From: a virus
Strand: one strand, 5' to 3'
Virus record (IMG/VR): IMGVR_UViG_3300024324_000425
Span: 1-64,000 of that record
Length of the DNA stretch: 64,000 nucleotides
Positions 50,112-59,242 of this stretch are shown here, piece after piece. How positions within the stretch are numbered: the stretch's first letter is position 1; every line of letters begins with the position of its first letter. The position numbers and the translations under genes are program-made. The notes beneath the pieces were generated by a model that ran no database searches, was not told where the DNA came from, and saw nothing but the letters and a program-made list of their open reading frames with translations.

Positions 50112-52619
50112 ATGATTAACAAAAAACTATATACTAACGCATATCGATATGGCAGTAAAATTCGCTATATCGGCTATGAAGACGGAAAGCGTGTCCAACG
50201 CGCTGTCCCTTTCAAACCTACTCTTTACGTAACATCACAAGATACTTCTTCTAAATGGAAATCTCTTGACGGGAGTAACATTGAACCTATCAACTTTAGT
50301 TCAATGAGAGAAGCTTCAGACTTTGTCAAGCAATATTCTGGAGTCGACAAGTTTAACATATATGGTAATACCAATTATGCTATTCAATATCTGAATCAAG
50401 AATTCCCTGGCCAGATCGAATGGGATCCTAAACATATCAACATAACCTCTATCGATATTGAAACAAAATTCGAAGACGGTTTCCCTCACCCTGATATAGC
50501 AGATCAAGAAGTGACTGCAATCACATGCAAGAATAACATTGATGATATCTATTATGTCTTTGGTTGTGGTGAATATGATGTTGAGAAGTCATATATGCAA
50601 ACCAACCAAGTGATATACACTAAATGTAATGATGAGAAAGAATTGCTTATGCGATATGTTATTCATATGCAAGATGTAGATATCATCACCGGTTGGAATG
50701 TACGTTTCTTTGATATACCATATCTTGTAAATAGAATTGCATCGGTATGTGGTGAAACTATAATGAAGAAGTTATCGCCTTGGGGTGATATTGCAGAACG
50801 AAAGATTGAAACCTTTGGTCATGCACGACAAACCTTTGAGTTAAAGGGTGTAACTATTCTTGACTATCTTGAAATATATAAGAAGTTTACGCATGTACCA
50901 AGAGAATCGTATAAACTAGATCATATTGCTCATGTTGAATTAGGTGAGAAGAAGTTATCCTATGAAGAGTTCGGTGATCTTAACATACTATATGCAAAGA
51001 ACTATCAAAAGTTTATTGACTATAATATTAAAGACGTTGAGTTGATCGATCGCCTTGAGGATAAGCTAGGTCTTATTACGCTTGCAATGACAATGGCATA
51101 CAAAGGTGGTGTTAACTATAACGATGTTATGGGTACTGTTGCTATTTGGGATTCAATTATTTATCGTGATCTAGACATGATCGGTATAGCTATTCCTCAA
51201 CCAAAATCTCATAAGAAAGAATCTTATCCGGGTGGATATGTTAAAGATCCTATAGTTGGCAAGCATGACTGGGTTGTATCGTTTGACTTGAACTCACTTT
51301 ATCCTTCGATCATTATGCAGTATAACATGAGTCCTGAAACTATCATTGTGGGTAAAGACTTGCAAGTGACAGTGGATAGTATATTAGATAATAAAGTTAA
51401 GAACTCAAGGCCTGATACGGCACTAGCCGCTAATGGTGTACGATTCGATACTTCTAAGCAAGGTGTACTCCCTCGTATTATTGAAGAGATGTACGAAGAG
51501 CGTGTATTAATTAAACAAAAAATGTTAAAAGCACAACAGGATTTAGAGAATTGTGATAAGTCAAATAAGACTGCAATTTATGAAGCTGAGAAAAGAATTG
51601 CTATTGCTAAGAATAATCAGTTAGCGATCAAGCTTCTTTTAAACTCGTTGTATGGTGCTATGGGTAATATATGGTTCAGATACTTTGATATACGTATTGC
51701 TACTGCCGTAACATTATCTGGACAAGCCACGATCAAATGGGCAGAGAAACATCTTAATGAATATTTAAACAAACTAATGGAGACAAATGGAAACACTGAT
51801 TATGTTATTGCTATTGACACTGATAGTGTTTACGTCAACCTGGGTCCTCTTGTACATAAGCTTAACCCTCCTAACCCTGTTGACTTCCTTGATCAAGTTT
51901 GTGGCGGTAAATTGGAGAATGTCCTTGTTAACGCTTATAATGATTTATACTCTAGGTTGGGTGGTATCACTAATAAAATGGTCATGGGTCGAGAAGTTAT
52001 TGCTGATCGAGGTATTTGGACAGCTAAGAAACGTTACATCTTAAATGTACATGATAACGAAGGTGTTCGATATACTAAGCCCAAGTTAAAGATTATGGGT
52101 ATTGAAGCTATTAAGAGTTCTACCCCTGAGATATGTCGTGATGAATTAAAGAGTTTATTCACGACGATTATGACTAAGGACGAAGAAAGTGTTCAAAAAC
52201 AAATTGCAGACTTTAAACAAGTATTCGTGTCAGCATCACCAGAGCAAGTAGCATTCCCTCGTGGTGTTAACGAGCTTGATAAATGGAAGGATAGCGAAAC
52301 TGTATATTCGAAAGGTACACCTATTCATGTTCGTGGTGCACTCCTTCATAACAATTTTATTACAGAGAATAGACTTAAACGTCGTGTGAATCTAATTACA
52401 CCAGGCGACAAGATTAAATTCACATATCTTAAGAAGCCTAATCCAATAAAGGAGAATGTAATCTCTTTCATTGATTATCTACCAAAGCAACTTAAGTTAG
52501 AATCATATATAGATTATGATATGCAATTTGATAAGACATATATGAGTGTGATAACACCGATTTTAGATTCGATCGGATGGAAAGCAGAACCAGAATTCAC
52601 TTTAGAAAACTTTTTTTAA
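50112..52619 (+). CDS. 43: DNA polymerase gp43 (family B)
   Basis: An 835-residue family B polymerase. Exonuclease motifs: SIDIETKFEDG and later YNIKDVELIDRL. Polymerase motifs: FDLNSLYPSIIM (motif A, from about residue 390), KLLLNSLYGA (motif B) and DTDSVY at about residue 569 (motif C). Start is ATG 50112; a TTG at 50094 overlaps the -10 box and cannot be on this promoter's transcript. Predicted to be translated from a leaderless mRNA. Confidence 0.95.
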   Translation: MINKKLYTNAYRYGSKIRYIGYEDGKRVQRAVPFKPTLYVTSQDTSSKWKSLDGSNIEPINFSSMREASDFVKQYSGVDKFNIYGNTNYAIQYLNQEFPGQIEWDPKHINITSIDIETKFEDGFPHPDIADQEVTAITCKNNIDDIYYVFGCGEYDVEKSYMQTNQVIYTKCNDEKELLMRYVIHMQDVDIITGWNVRFFDIPYLVNRIASVCGETIMKKLSPWGDIAERKIETFGHARQTFELKGVTILDYLEIYKKFTHVPRESYKLDHIAHVELGEKKLSYEEFGDLNILYAKNYQKFIDYNIKDVELIDRLEDKLGLITLAMTMAYKGGVNYNDVMGTVAIWDSIIYRDLDMIGIAIPQPKSHKKESYPGGYVKDPIVGKHDWVVSFDLNSLYPSIIMQYNMSPETIIVGKDLQVTVDSILDNKVKNSRPDTALAANGVRFDTSKQGVLPRIIEEMYEERVLIKQKMLKAQQDLENCDKSNKTAIYEAEKRIAIAKNNQLAIKLLLNSLYGAMGNIWFRYFDIRIATAVTLSGQATIKWAEKHLNEYLNKLMETNGNTDYVIAIDTDSVYVNLGPLVHKLNPPNPVDFLDQVCGGKLENVLVNAYNDLYSRLGGITNKMVMGREVIADRGIWTAKKRYILNVHDNEGVRYTKPKLKIMGIEAIKSSTPEICRDELKSLFTTIMTKDEESVQKQIADFKQVFVSASPEQVAFPRGVNELDKWKDSETVYSKGTPIHVRGALLHNNFITENRLKRRVNLITPGDKIKFTYLKKPNPIKENVISFIDYLPKQLKLESYIDYDMQFDKTYMSVITPILDSIGWKAEPEFTLENFF

Positions 52620-52622
52620 GGG

Positions 52623-52651
52623 TGTACTTTTACTGAGAACTATGGTATAAT
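52623..52651 (+). promoter_or_regulatory. Early-type promoter for NTP-PPase/primase unit
   Basis: TGTACT, 17 nt, TATAAT with TGG before and AGA after, followed by a short leader with CGGAGAA. Confidence 0.88.
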
Positions 52652-52674
52652 AGATATATAACGGAGAAAATATA

Positions 52675-53082
52675 ATGAGTATAAATTGGCCACTAGACAT
52701 GCACAAGATGCATGACAAATATGGAATTAACACACTAGTAAAGGGGATGGATGTAAGTACACTATCATCGTTTATTAGATTTAGAGCTGAATGCGTCCAA
52801 GAAGAAGTGGATGAGTTTAAAGATGCTATTAAAGCAAATGATGCTGAGGAGATGGTAGATGCACTAATCGATATGTGTGTATTTGCTATTGGAACATTAG
52901 ACTTAATGGAAGTTGATGCTAACGAAGCATGGAATAAAGTTCTTAAAGCTAACATGGATAAGAGCGTTGGTATTAAAGAAGGAAGACCCAATCCTTTAGG
53001 ACTACCAGATCTTATTAAACCTGAAGACTGGACAGCGCCGGATCATTTAGGCAATCATGGTGGATTCATTTACGTAGTATAA
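52675..53082 (+). CDS. MazG-like / all-alpha NTP pyrophosphohydrolase
   Basis: A 135-residue protein of the all-alpha NTP-PPase superfamily (MazG/HisE/dCTPase-like): E-x-x-E-E-x-(x)-E-F motif in ECVQEEVDEFKDAI and EEMVDALIDMCVFA supply metal-binding acids. It could hydrolyse unwanted nucleotides such as dCTP, which would favour modified cytosine in phage DNA. The substrate is inferred. Its last base overlaps the primase ATG. Confidence 0.8.
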   Translation: MSINWPLDMHKMHDKYGINTLVKGMDVSTLSSFIRFRAECVQEEVDEFKDAIKANDAEEMVDALIDMCVFAIGTLDLMEVDANEAWNKVLKANMDKSVGIKEGRPNPLGLPDLIKPEDWTAPDHLGNHGGFIYVV

Positions 53083-54011
53083 TGACCGAGTTAACTCTTT
53101 ACAAATCGATATACGATAATAAAACCCATAAGCGAATGAGCTTCGATTCATTTGCAAAGTTTGAAGACATGTTATATACACTGTCTAAGAAACCATTGCC
53201 CGACAAGCAATCAGCAATGTTAATGACACCTGCTATCTATTTACCTGACACGACCAGAGCAAATGATAACGTTGTATCGTGGGCTGGTTGGGCCGCGGTA
53301 GATGTTGATGTTGATGCTGAACAGATTTTAAAGGAGTTAACTAAAGAGTATTATTATGTATGTTATTCGACGGCATCGTCTACTAAAGAGAAACCTAAGT
53401 TTAGATTGGTATTCCCCTTAAGTAATGATGTTCCAGCTGATAAGATCAAACACTTTTGGTATGCTCTCAATAAAGAATTAAATGATATTGGTGATCCCCA
53501 AACAAAGGATCTATCGCGCATGTACTACATACCCGCTACGTACGCAGGCGCAGACAACTTCATCTTTACAAATAAAGGTGATGTAATGAACCCTAATGCT
53601 ATTATGCTAAAGCACGATTATGTAGAGAAGACCGGTGGCAGCTTCATAGATAAGTTACCACCTGCGATCAGGGAACAAATGTTAGCACATCGTAGGAGCG
53701 TACTAACAAACACAAACATACACTGGACAAGTTATCATGATTGCCCATTTGTAAATAAAAAACTGGTAAATGAATATAGACTTATCAGTGAAACTGGATG
53801 GTATTCTAAGATGTATGGCATTATGCTAAACATTGCCGGGAATGCACTTCGCAAAAAATATCCAATAACGGCGTTGGAGATAACAACACTATGTAAGGAG
53901 ATCGACAATGAGACAGGACAATGGTACAAAAATCGAGCATTTGTCAAAGAAGCTGAACGGGCTATTGAGTATGCCACAGCAGACAGTCCCGCTAGCGTTT
54001 ATTCATTTTAG
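53082..54011 (+). CDS. Archaeo-eukaryotic-type primase
   Basis: A 309-residue protein with VDVDVD in a strand (catalytic metal-binding Asp), CYSTASSTKEKPKFRLVFPL and DLSRMYYIPATYAG (later catalytic region), the order seen in AEP-superfamily primases of replicons. The C-terminal IEYATAD region with preceding helices resembles a PriCT segment. It lies between polymerase and the other replication genes, where it could replace T4 gp61, which I do not see in this window. Confidence 0.65.
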   Translation: MTELTLYKSIYDNKTHKRMSFDSFAKFEDMLYTLSKKPLPDKQSAMLMTPAIYLPDTTRANDNVVSWAGWAAVDVDVDAEQILKELTKEYYYVCYSTASSTKEKPKFRLVFPLSNDVPADKIKHFWYALNKELNDIGDPQTKDLSRMYYIPATYAGADNFIFTNKGDVMNPNAIMLKHDYVEKTGGSFIDKLPPAIREQMLAHRRSVLTNTNIHWTSYHDCPFVNKKLVNEYRLISETGWYSKMYGIMLNIAGNALRKKYPITALEITTLCKEIDNETGQWYKNRAFVKEAERAIEYATADSPASVYSF

Positions 54012-54450
54012 AAATAGAGAATGGGCAAAGGGAACATATAAGAATGAACTGGGAATGGATTCACTATTCCTTGAATGGTTATTACTTAAGCATGACCAGA
54101 TTGAAGATGCTACAAGCTTAGGTCAAGGCTGGGAAAGTGATGGGATATTAGATGGATTTAAATTAGATTTTAAAGAAATTCAAAATCAGCATAGAACCTT
54201 TGGCATTCATACAAAAGAGAAATTTGATCAATACAAAAACAATTATGATAATGAATTGCTAGACCTCGTAGTGTTTTACTCAACACGCCGTAATTATAAA
54301 AATCCTAGATTATTAAAGGCTGGTGATAACGTTAAATTTTATTACCGAGGTCTTATTGATGTACAGGATATGCTTAATGAATCTAAGCCTAGTCAATACC
54401 CTAGGGGTTATAAATTCATTTCTTTAAACAATCAATTAATCACTAAATAG
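53908..54450 (+). CDS. Hypothetical protein overlapping the primase gene
   Basis: A 180-residue protein. The ATG at 53908 has AAGGAG seven bases upstream, giving a 104-nt overlap with the primase in another frame; a later ATG at 53968 has no ribosome site. It has FLEWLLLKHDQIEDATSLG and LDGFKLDFKEIQNQ, in which D and D-x-K could hint at a PD-(D/E)xK nuclease, but this is weak. Function otherwise unknown. Confidence 0.65.
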   Translation: MRQDNGTKIEHLSKKLNGLLSMPQQTVPLAFIHFRNREWAKGTYKNELGMDSLFLEWLLLKHDQIEDATSLGQGWESDGILDGFKLDFKEIQNQHRTFGIHTKEKFDQYKNNYDNELLDLVVFYSTRRNYKNPRLLKAGDNVKFYYRGLIDVQDMLNESKPSQYPRGYKFISLNNQLITK

Positions 54451-54453
54451 CTA

Positions 54454-54482
54454 TGTACTTTTACCGAGAACTATGGTATAAT
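54454..54482 (+). promoter_or_regulatory. Early-type promoter
   Basis: TGTACT, 17 nt, TATAAT with TGG before and AGA after. A short leader with ACAGGAG leads to ATG 54505. Confidence 0.88.
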
Positions 54483-54504
54483 AGATCTATAGACAGGAGT
54501 AAAA

Positions 54505-54813
54505 ATGAAATTAGATAATGGTAAACCAAACATAGCACTTATCCCGCCAGAAGTGTTATTACAAATGGCTGAAGTCTTTGGCTTTGGTGCAGAGAAATAT
54601 GGTATGAACGATTGGCGGAAAGATTATAGTGAATGGTCAAGAACATATTCATCTATTCAACGACACCTCAATGCATTTTGGATGGGAGAAGATCTTGATC
54701 CTGAATCAGGCAAACCCCACTTAACACATGCATTAACACAAATGGCAATACTATTAATGTATTACCATGAACATAAAGATATGGATGACAGATATAAAGG
54801 AGAAGAAAAATAA
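54505..54813 (+). CDS. dATP/dGTP diphosphohydrolase-like (DUF5664) protein
   Basis: A 102-residue protein with LIPPEVLLQMAEVFGFGAEKYG, NDWRKDYSEWSR, IQRHLNAFWMGEDLDPESGK and HALTQMAILLMYY, the conserved order of the DUF5664 family, annotated as dATP/dGTP diphosphohydrolase in related phages. It may shape the nucleotide pool during replication. It overlaps the next gene by one base. Confidence 0.75.
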   Translation: MKLDNGKPNIALIPPEVLLQMAEVFGFGAEKYGMNDWRKDYSEWSRTYSSIQRHLNAFWMGEDLDPESGKPHLTHALTQMAILLMYYHEHKDMDDRYKGEEK

Positions 54814-55097
54814 TGTTTGTAGTACAAAATATAAAGTTTCCAACAGTCTATACACATGTAGACAGCACACAAAAGATTGCTATTTATCATAATAATAAAG
54901 ATGGCAAATACACCACCCGGTTTTATGTTAACAATTATCAACCTAAAGATAAGCGATATCCACAACGAAGCTTCGGCAAGTCTTTCAAAACAATGGGTGA
55001 ATCTTTAGATTTTGGTGAAAAGATATGTAGTCACTTATCTAAATTTGACGCGAATGATGAACGTGCACTTAAACGAATTTATGAGGAAACAAAATGA
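54813..55097 (+). CDS. Small hypothetical protein
   Basis: A 94-residue basic, probably DNA- or RNA-associated protein (beta strands followed by an ERALKRIYEET helix). KTMGESLDFGEKICSHL is helical. It overlaps the neighbour genes by one and four bases. I recognise no family. Confidence 0.6.
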   Translation: MFVVQNIKFPTVYTHVDSTQKIAIYHNNKDGKYTTRFYVNNYQPKDKRYPQRSFGKSFKTMGESLDFGEKICSHLSKFDANDERALKRIYEETK

Positions 55098-55780
55098 AGA
55101 AAATGAACGTAAGTGATATAAGAGAACATTTCAAACAGGCCTTAGCTAAAGAGGAATTCACCATTGATAAGACTGGAGCTAAGACTATTGAATTAATCGG
55201 AGCTTCTTTTATTGCTGATGAGAATGCTATCTTCGGCAAACCAGTTGATGGTTATATTGCTAAAGAGATTGAATGGTATGAGAGTATGTCAACTAATATC
55301 AATGACATTTATGGTGACGAACGTGATGCTCCTGCAGCTTGGAAATATGCTGCGGATAAGCATGGCAATATCAATTCAAACTATGGTAAGTTAATATTCT
55401 CTAAAGAATATCATAACCAATATTTTAATGTTAGAAATGAATTAGTTAACAACCCTGATGGACGAAGAGCTGAAATGGTTTACAATCGCCCATCGGTTTG
55501 GACCGAATTTGATAAAGGTGGTATGTCAGACTTCATCTGTACTAATGCAGTTACATATTATATCAGAAACAAGCAAATCCACTGTGTTGTTCAAATGAGA
55601 TCTAATGATGTAGTCTTTGGATATAAGAATGATTACGCTTGGCAAAAGTATGTATTAGACTCTTTAGTTAAATACATTAACTTACATGAAGATCATCCGG
55701 ACGAGTTATCAACTGGTGATATCCATTGGCAAGTACAGAATCTCCACGTATATGAAAAACATTTTGATTTGGTGGTATAA
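55094..55780 (+). CDS. 42: dCMP hydroxymethylase (T4 gp42-like)
   Basis: A 228-residue thymidylate-synthase-fold enzyme. Cys 149 (DFICTNAV) is the nucleophile; QMRSNDVVFG is the substrate-binding block; GYKNDYAWQ puts Asp 180 where thymidylate synthase has Asn, the change that selects dCMP in T4 gp42 (Cys 148, Asp 179). NSNYGKLIFS and HVYEKHFDLV complete the fold. It should make 5-hydroxymethyl-dCMP. It overlaps the next gene by one base. Confidence 0.85.
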   Translation: MKKMNVSDIREHFKQALAKEEFTIDKTGAKTIELIGASFIADENAIFGKPVDGYIAKEIEWYESMSTNINDIYGDERDAPAAWKYAADKHGNINSNYGKLIFSKEYHNQYFNVRNELVNNPDGRRAEMVYNRPSVWTEFDKGGMSDFICTNAVTYYIRNKQIHCVVQMRSNDVVFGYKNDYAWQKYVLDSLVKYINLHEDHPDELSTGDIHWQVQNLHVYEKHFDLVV

Positions 55781-56952
55781 TGAAAAAGATAATACATTTA
55801 ATGGGAAGAGGTATTGAAGGATGTGGTGTAACAAAGTTCACGATTGAATTTGATAATTGGTTAAACAATAATGGGTATGATTCACAGATCATAGCACTCA
55901 CCGACAAAAAGTGGAGTCGCAACAAGTCACATGTATTCAATGTTTCTGAAGTTAAATTCAAAAAGGATGATGAAGCTGCAGTAGTACTGAATCGTTGCAA
56001 TGATGCCGATCTTGTTATTATTGAATCACTTCCATCTATAGCACATGATGAAAATGCAATCCTGAACTTTAAACGAGTTATTAATAGTACTACCACTGAT
56101 ATTATGTTAATACAACATGATCATTCAGCATTGTCTATTAGACGTAACGCTTGTCAGGAAGATGCTATCGACGCTTCTAAATATATTTACGCTCATGCAT
56201 TAAGCAATGACTTTGCTAAGATCGTAGATGAATATACTAATACGTTGTGGAGTGACTCTAAAGAAGTAAGAACATTCCAACCTGCGATGGACTTTGATTT
56301 GGTGCGTGCTAAGTATTGGAAAGATATTGAAGAACAAGATCCACTTCACCATAAATGGATTGGTAGAACTACATCTTGGAAAGGATACAAAGAGATGTTT
56401 AAGTTTACAGAGTTACTTAAGAAAGAAGGTCATTTAGTTACTATGGAAGGCATTGAAAGATCACCTGCATTTATTGACTTTAAGAATTTAGGTGAGTTTC
56501 ATTCACATGTAGCAGAAAATATTGAAGACATTGATTTAAAATATGGCTCAGATGCTTATGTATTTGGTCCTTATATCAATGATGACTTGTTACATCGTAT
56601 GTCAAGAGTAGGTTTTGGTTATCAATTGTCTAGAATGAAAGAGAAATATATCTATCGTTCTATTGAATATACACATTGTGAGGTTGTATGTACCGGAACT
56701 ATTCCAGTGTTTAACGCTGAGTACGGTAGATTAGTCACCCATAGATCTACTGATAACCGCATGATTAATGACAAGAACACCGGAACAATCTGGTTTGATC
56801 AACATAATATGGATGAATCACTAGCGTTAATAAATAAACTAGCCAGTGATAATGTAATGAGAAATGAGTGGAGAGAAATGGCCTTTGAATATTACAAAGA
56901 TCACCAAGACTCAAATAATGTATTTAAGGAGATTATGAATGAAGTATGCTAG
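55780..56952 (+). CDS. agt: DNA alpha-glucosyltransferase (T4 AGT homologue)
   Basis: A 390-residue GT-B enzyme closely resembling T4 AGT, which transfers glucose from UDP-glucose to 5-hydroxymethylcytosine in DNA. Recalled T4 blocks are clearly matched: RGIEGCGVTKF, QHDHSALSIRRN, WIGRTTSWKGY, ERSPAFI, GFGYQLS and CGTIPVF-like GTIPVFN. It directly follows the dCMP hydroxymethylase gene, indicating a hydroxymethylation-plus-glucosylation pathway. It overlaps the next gene by 14 nt. Confidence 0.9.
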   Translation: MKKIIHLMGRGIEGCGVTKFTIEFDNWLNNNGYDSQIIALTDKKWSRNKSHVFNVSEVKFKKDDEAAVVLNRCNDADLVIIESLPSIAHDENAILNFKRVINSTTTDIMLIQHDHSALSIRRNACQEDAIDASKYIYAHALSNDFAKIVDEYTNTLWSDSKEVRTFQPAMDFDLVRAKYWKDIEEQDPLHHKWIGRTTSWKGYKEMFKFTELLKKEGHLVTMEGIERSPAFIDFKNLGEFHSHVAENIEDIDLKYGSDAYVFGPYINDDLLHRMSRVGFGYQLSRMKEKYIYRSIEYTHCEVVCTGTIPVFNAEYGRLVTHRSTDNRMINDKNTGTIWFDQHNMDESLALINKLASDNVMRNEWREMAFEYYKDHQDSNNVFKEIMNEVC

Positions 56953-58141
56953 TATTGTCCCATTGATCGGCGGTGAAACTCTCGGAATGGAAAGCGCTTT
57001 TGGTAAACGACCAGAGTATATTTTATCTTATGATGTGTTTGCTAGTAACGATAAACACTTATTAGAATATTATAATTATGAAGTACCGTATCATGTTTTA
57101 GATAAAGATGATATGTCAAAGGTTAACCTTGAACAGGTGGACGTAGTTAATACTGTATGTCCTTGTGCTGGGTTAAGTTCGTTGAGTGTTTCTGCTAGTG
57201 CTGACTCATCTGTTAATGATTGGATGATTAATACTACTAAACATGTATTAGAGAATATGCAACCAAAGGTTTTTTGGGGTGAGAATGCGCCACGTCTTGC
57301 AACTAAATTGGGTTCACCGGTTGTCGAGAAGATACGTAAGATTGGAAAGGAGTATGGTTATACCTTTTCGATATACAAAACAAAGAGTCTATTGCATGGC
57401 TTAAGTCAGGTAAGAGATAGAACTTTCTACTTCTTTTGGAAAGGTGATGAAATCCCATTGTTTGAATATTATAATAGACCTAATCAAAACATGTGTGAAA
57501 TGATTAGGTCAGTGCCGAGTGATCCAGCTGATCCAATGAATGTTCTTACATCTAATAAAGTTCCTTCACAAGATGATCATTACTATAAATTTATTCTTGA
57601 AGAGATTTGTGGTGGTATTACCCATAAAGAATTTGTGGCCAGTCTTGAGCCAGGTCGAAGTGTTAATGCCCAATGGTATATAGAGAAACACAGTGATTAT
57701 ACTAAAGTTGCTGATTGGTTAAGGAAGAATGGTAATCCAAAGGCTGCAGATAAAGCATTGAGAAATGCAGAGAAAATTGCTGGTGGTGGTAACCTTATGA
57801 GACGTACTAGTGAAATCCCATCTGATTATACAGGTGCCTTTGTTGGACATCTTCCTATGAACGTAACACACCCTGATGAAGATCGATACTTAACATATCG
57901 TGAAGCTATGGAGTTTATGAAGTTGCCTAGAGACTTTAATATTATTAGCCCTAAAAAGAACCTTAATCATATCTGTCAGAATGTACCTCTCACGACAGCA
58001 GCTGATATGGCAACTAATATTAAACGGTATTTAGAAGGGACATGTGAAATGATTAGAGATGATTATCTTATTCAAGACAATAAATCTAAGAAGCTAGTTA
58101 TGACAAATAGGTCAAGTTCTTTAGAAGAATTTTTAAAATAA
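56939..58141 (+). CDS. DNA cytosine-C5 methyltransferase homologue, possibly altered
   Basis: A 400-residue protein with C5-MTase order: GGETLGMESAF (motif I), VCPCAGLSS at about residue 74 (motif IV; the usual PCQ is PCA), WGENAPRL (motif VI, ENA instead of ENV) and QVRDRTFYF (motif VIII). The nucleophile Cys is kept. It sits directly after the hydroxymethylase and glucosyltransferase. It may methylate or otherwise act on cytosine in DNA, perhaps to protect unmodified sites. Confidence 0.75.
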   Translation: MKYASIVPLIGGETLGMESAFGKRPEYILSYDVFASNDKHLLEYYNYEVPYHVLDKDDMSKVNLEQVDVVNTVCPCAGLSSLSVSASADSSVNDWMINTTKHVLENMQPKVFWGENAPRLATKLGSPVVEKIRKIGKEYGYTFSIYKTKSLLHGLSQVRDRTFYFFWKGDEIPLFEYYNRPNQNMCEMIRSVPSDPADPMNVLTSNKVPSQDDHYYKFILEEICGGITHKEFVASLEPGRSVNAQWYIEKHSDYTKVADWLRKNGNPKAADKALRNAEKIAGGGNLMRRTSEIPSDYTGAFVGHLPMNVTHPDEDRYLTYREAMEFMKLPRDFNIISPKKNLNHICQNVPLTTAADMATNIKRYLEGTCEMIRDDYLIQDNKSKKLVMTNRSSSLEEFLK

Positions 58142-58144
58142 CGG

Positions 58145-58173
58145 TGTACATTTACCGCGTTTTGTGTTATAAT
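58145..58173 (+). promoter_or_regulatory. Early-type promoter for uvsX operon
   Basis: TGTACA, 17 nt, TATAAT with TGT before and AGA after, followed by AAAAGGAG. Confidence 0.88.
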
Positions 58174-58204
58174 AGATCTATCAAGTAGAAAAAAGGAGAA
58201 ATAT

Positions 58205-59242
58205 ATGAGTATAATGGATAAACTCAAGAAGAATAGTAGAATTAAGGAATCGGCAATCCTTAACAAATCTAAGCTATTCACTAATCAGGATATGGTACCT
58301 ACATCAGTTCCGATGATTAACGTAGCATTGTCTGGTGATCCCGATGGTGGATTAACATCAGGCCTAACTGTACTTGCCGGACCATCGAAGCACTTCAAAA
58401 CTTCGTTTGGTTTGTTAATGGCTGCAGCTTATCTTAAGAAACATGATGATGCTATTATGTTATTCTATGATTCAGAGTTCGGCTCACCACAATCATACTT
58501 TGAAAGTTTCGGTATTGACACTAGTAGAGTATTACATACACCAATCACTGACGTTGAAGAGCTAAAGTTTGATGTGGTAAATCAGTTAGAAGCTATCGAG
58601 AAAGAAGATAAAGTTATTATTGTTATTGACTCTATTGGTAACCTTGCATCTAAGAAAGAAATGGAAGATGCTAAGAATGAGAAGAGTGTTGCTGACATGT
58701 CACGTGCTAAAGCCTTGAAAGGTTTGTTTAGAATGTGTACACCATATCTTTCAATGAGAGATATTCCAATGCTTGCAATCAATCATACCTACCAAACAAT
58801 GGAGATGTTCTCTAAAGCTGTTGTGTCTGGTGGAACTGGAATTTACTATAGTGCTGATAACATTTGGATCATTGGTAGACAACAAGAGAAAGAAGGTAAG
58901 GACATTAAAGGTTATAACTTTATTGTTAATATTGAAAAGTCTCGTTTCGTTAAAGAGAAGAGCAAGATTCCTATTGGTGTAACTTGGGAAGGTGGTATTG
59001 ATCGATACACTGGTTTATTAGATGCTGCTATTGAAGGTGGATTTGTTGTTAAGCCTACGATGGGTTGGTATTCAAAAGTGAACACCGCAACCGGTGAAGT
59101 CTCCGAAGATAAGTTAAGAGCTAAAGCATTAGATGGCGAGTTCTGGGAACCTATCCTTAAAGATCAAGCCTTCAAAGACTTCTTAAAGAATAAGTATGAA
59201 ATCGGTCATGCCACTATGATTAAAGGTGATATCTCTGAATGA
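58205..59242 (+). CDS. uvsX: Recombinase UvsX (RecA-like)
   Basis: A 345-residue RecA-family recombinase. Walker A GPSKHFKT (59-66), Walker B-type VIIVIDSIGNLAS, and L1/L2 loop regions after it (LAINHTYQTM). It forms filaments with UvsY help for strand exchange and replication restart. It overlaps gp41 by 4 nt. Confidence 0.93.
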   Translation: MSIMDKLKKNSRIKESAILNKSKLFTNQDMVPTSVPMINVALSGDPDGGLTSGLTVLAGPSKHFKTSFGLLMAAAYLKKHDDAIMLFYDSEFGSPQSYFESFGIDTSRVLHTPITDVEELKFDVVNQLEAIEKEDKVIIVIDSIGNLASKKEMEDAKNEKSVADMSRAKALKGLFRMCTPYLSMRDIPMLAINHTYQTMEMFSKAVVSGGTGIYYSADNIWIIGRQQEKEGKDIKGYNFIVNIEKSRFVKEKSKIPIGVTWEGGIDRYTGLLDAAIEGGFVVKPTMGWYSKVNTATGEVSEDKLRAKALDGEFWEPILKDQAFKDFLKNKYEIGHATMIKGDISE

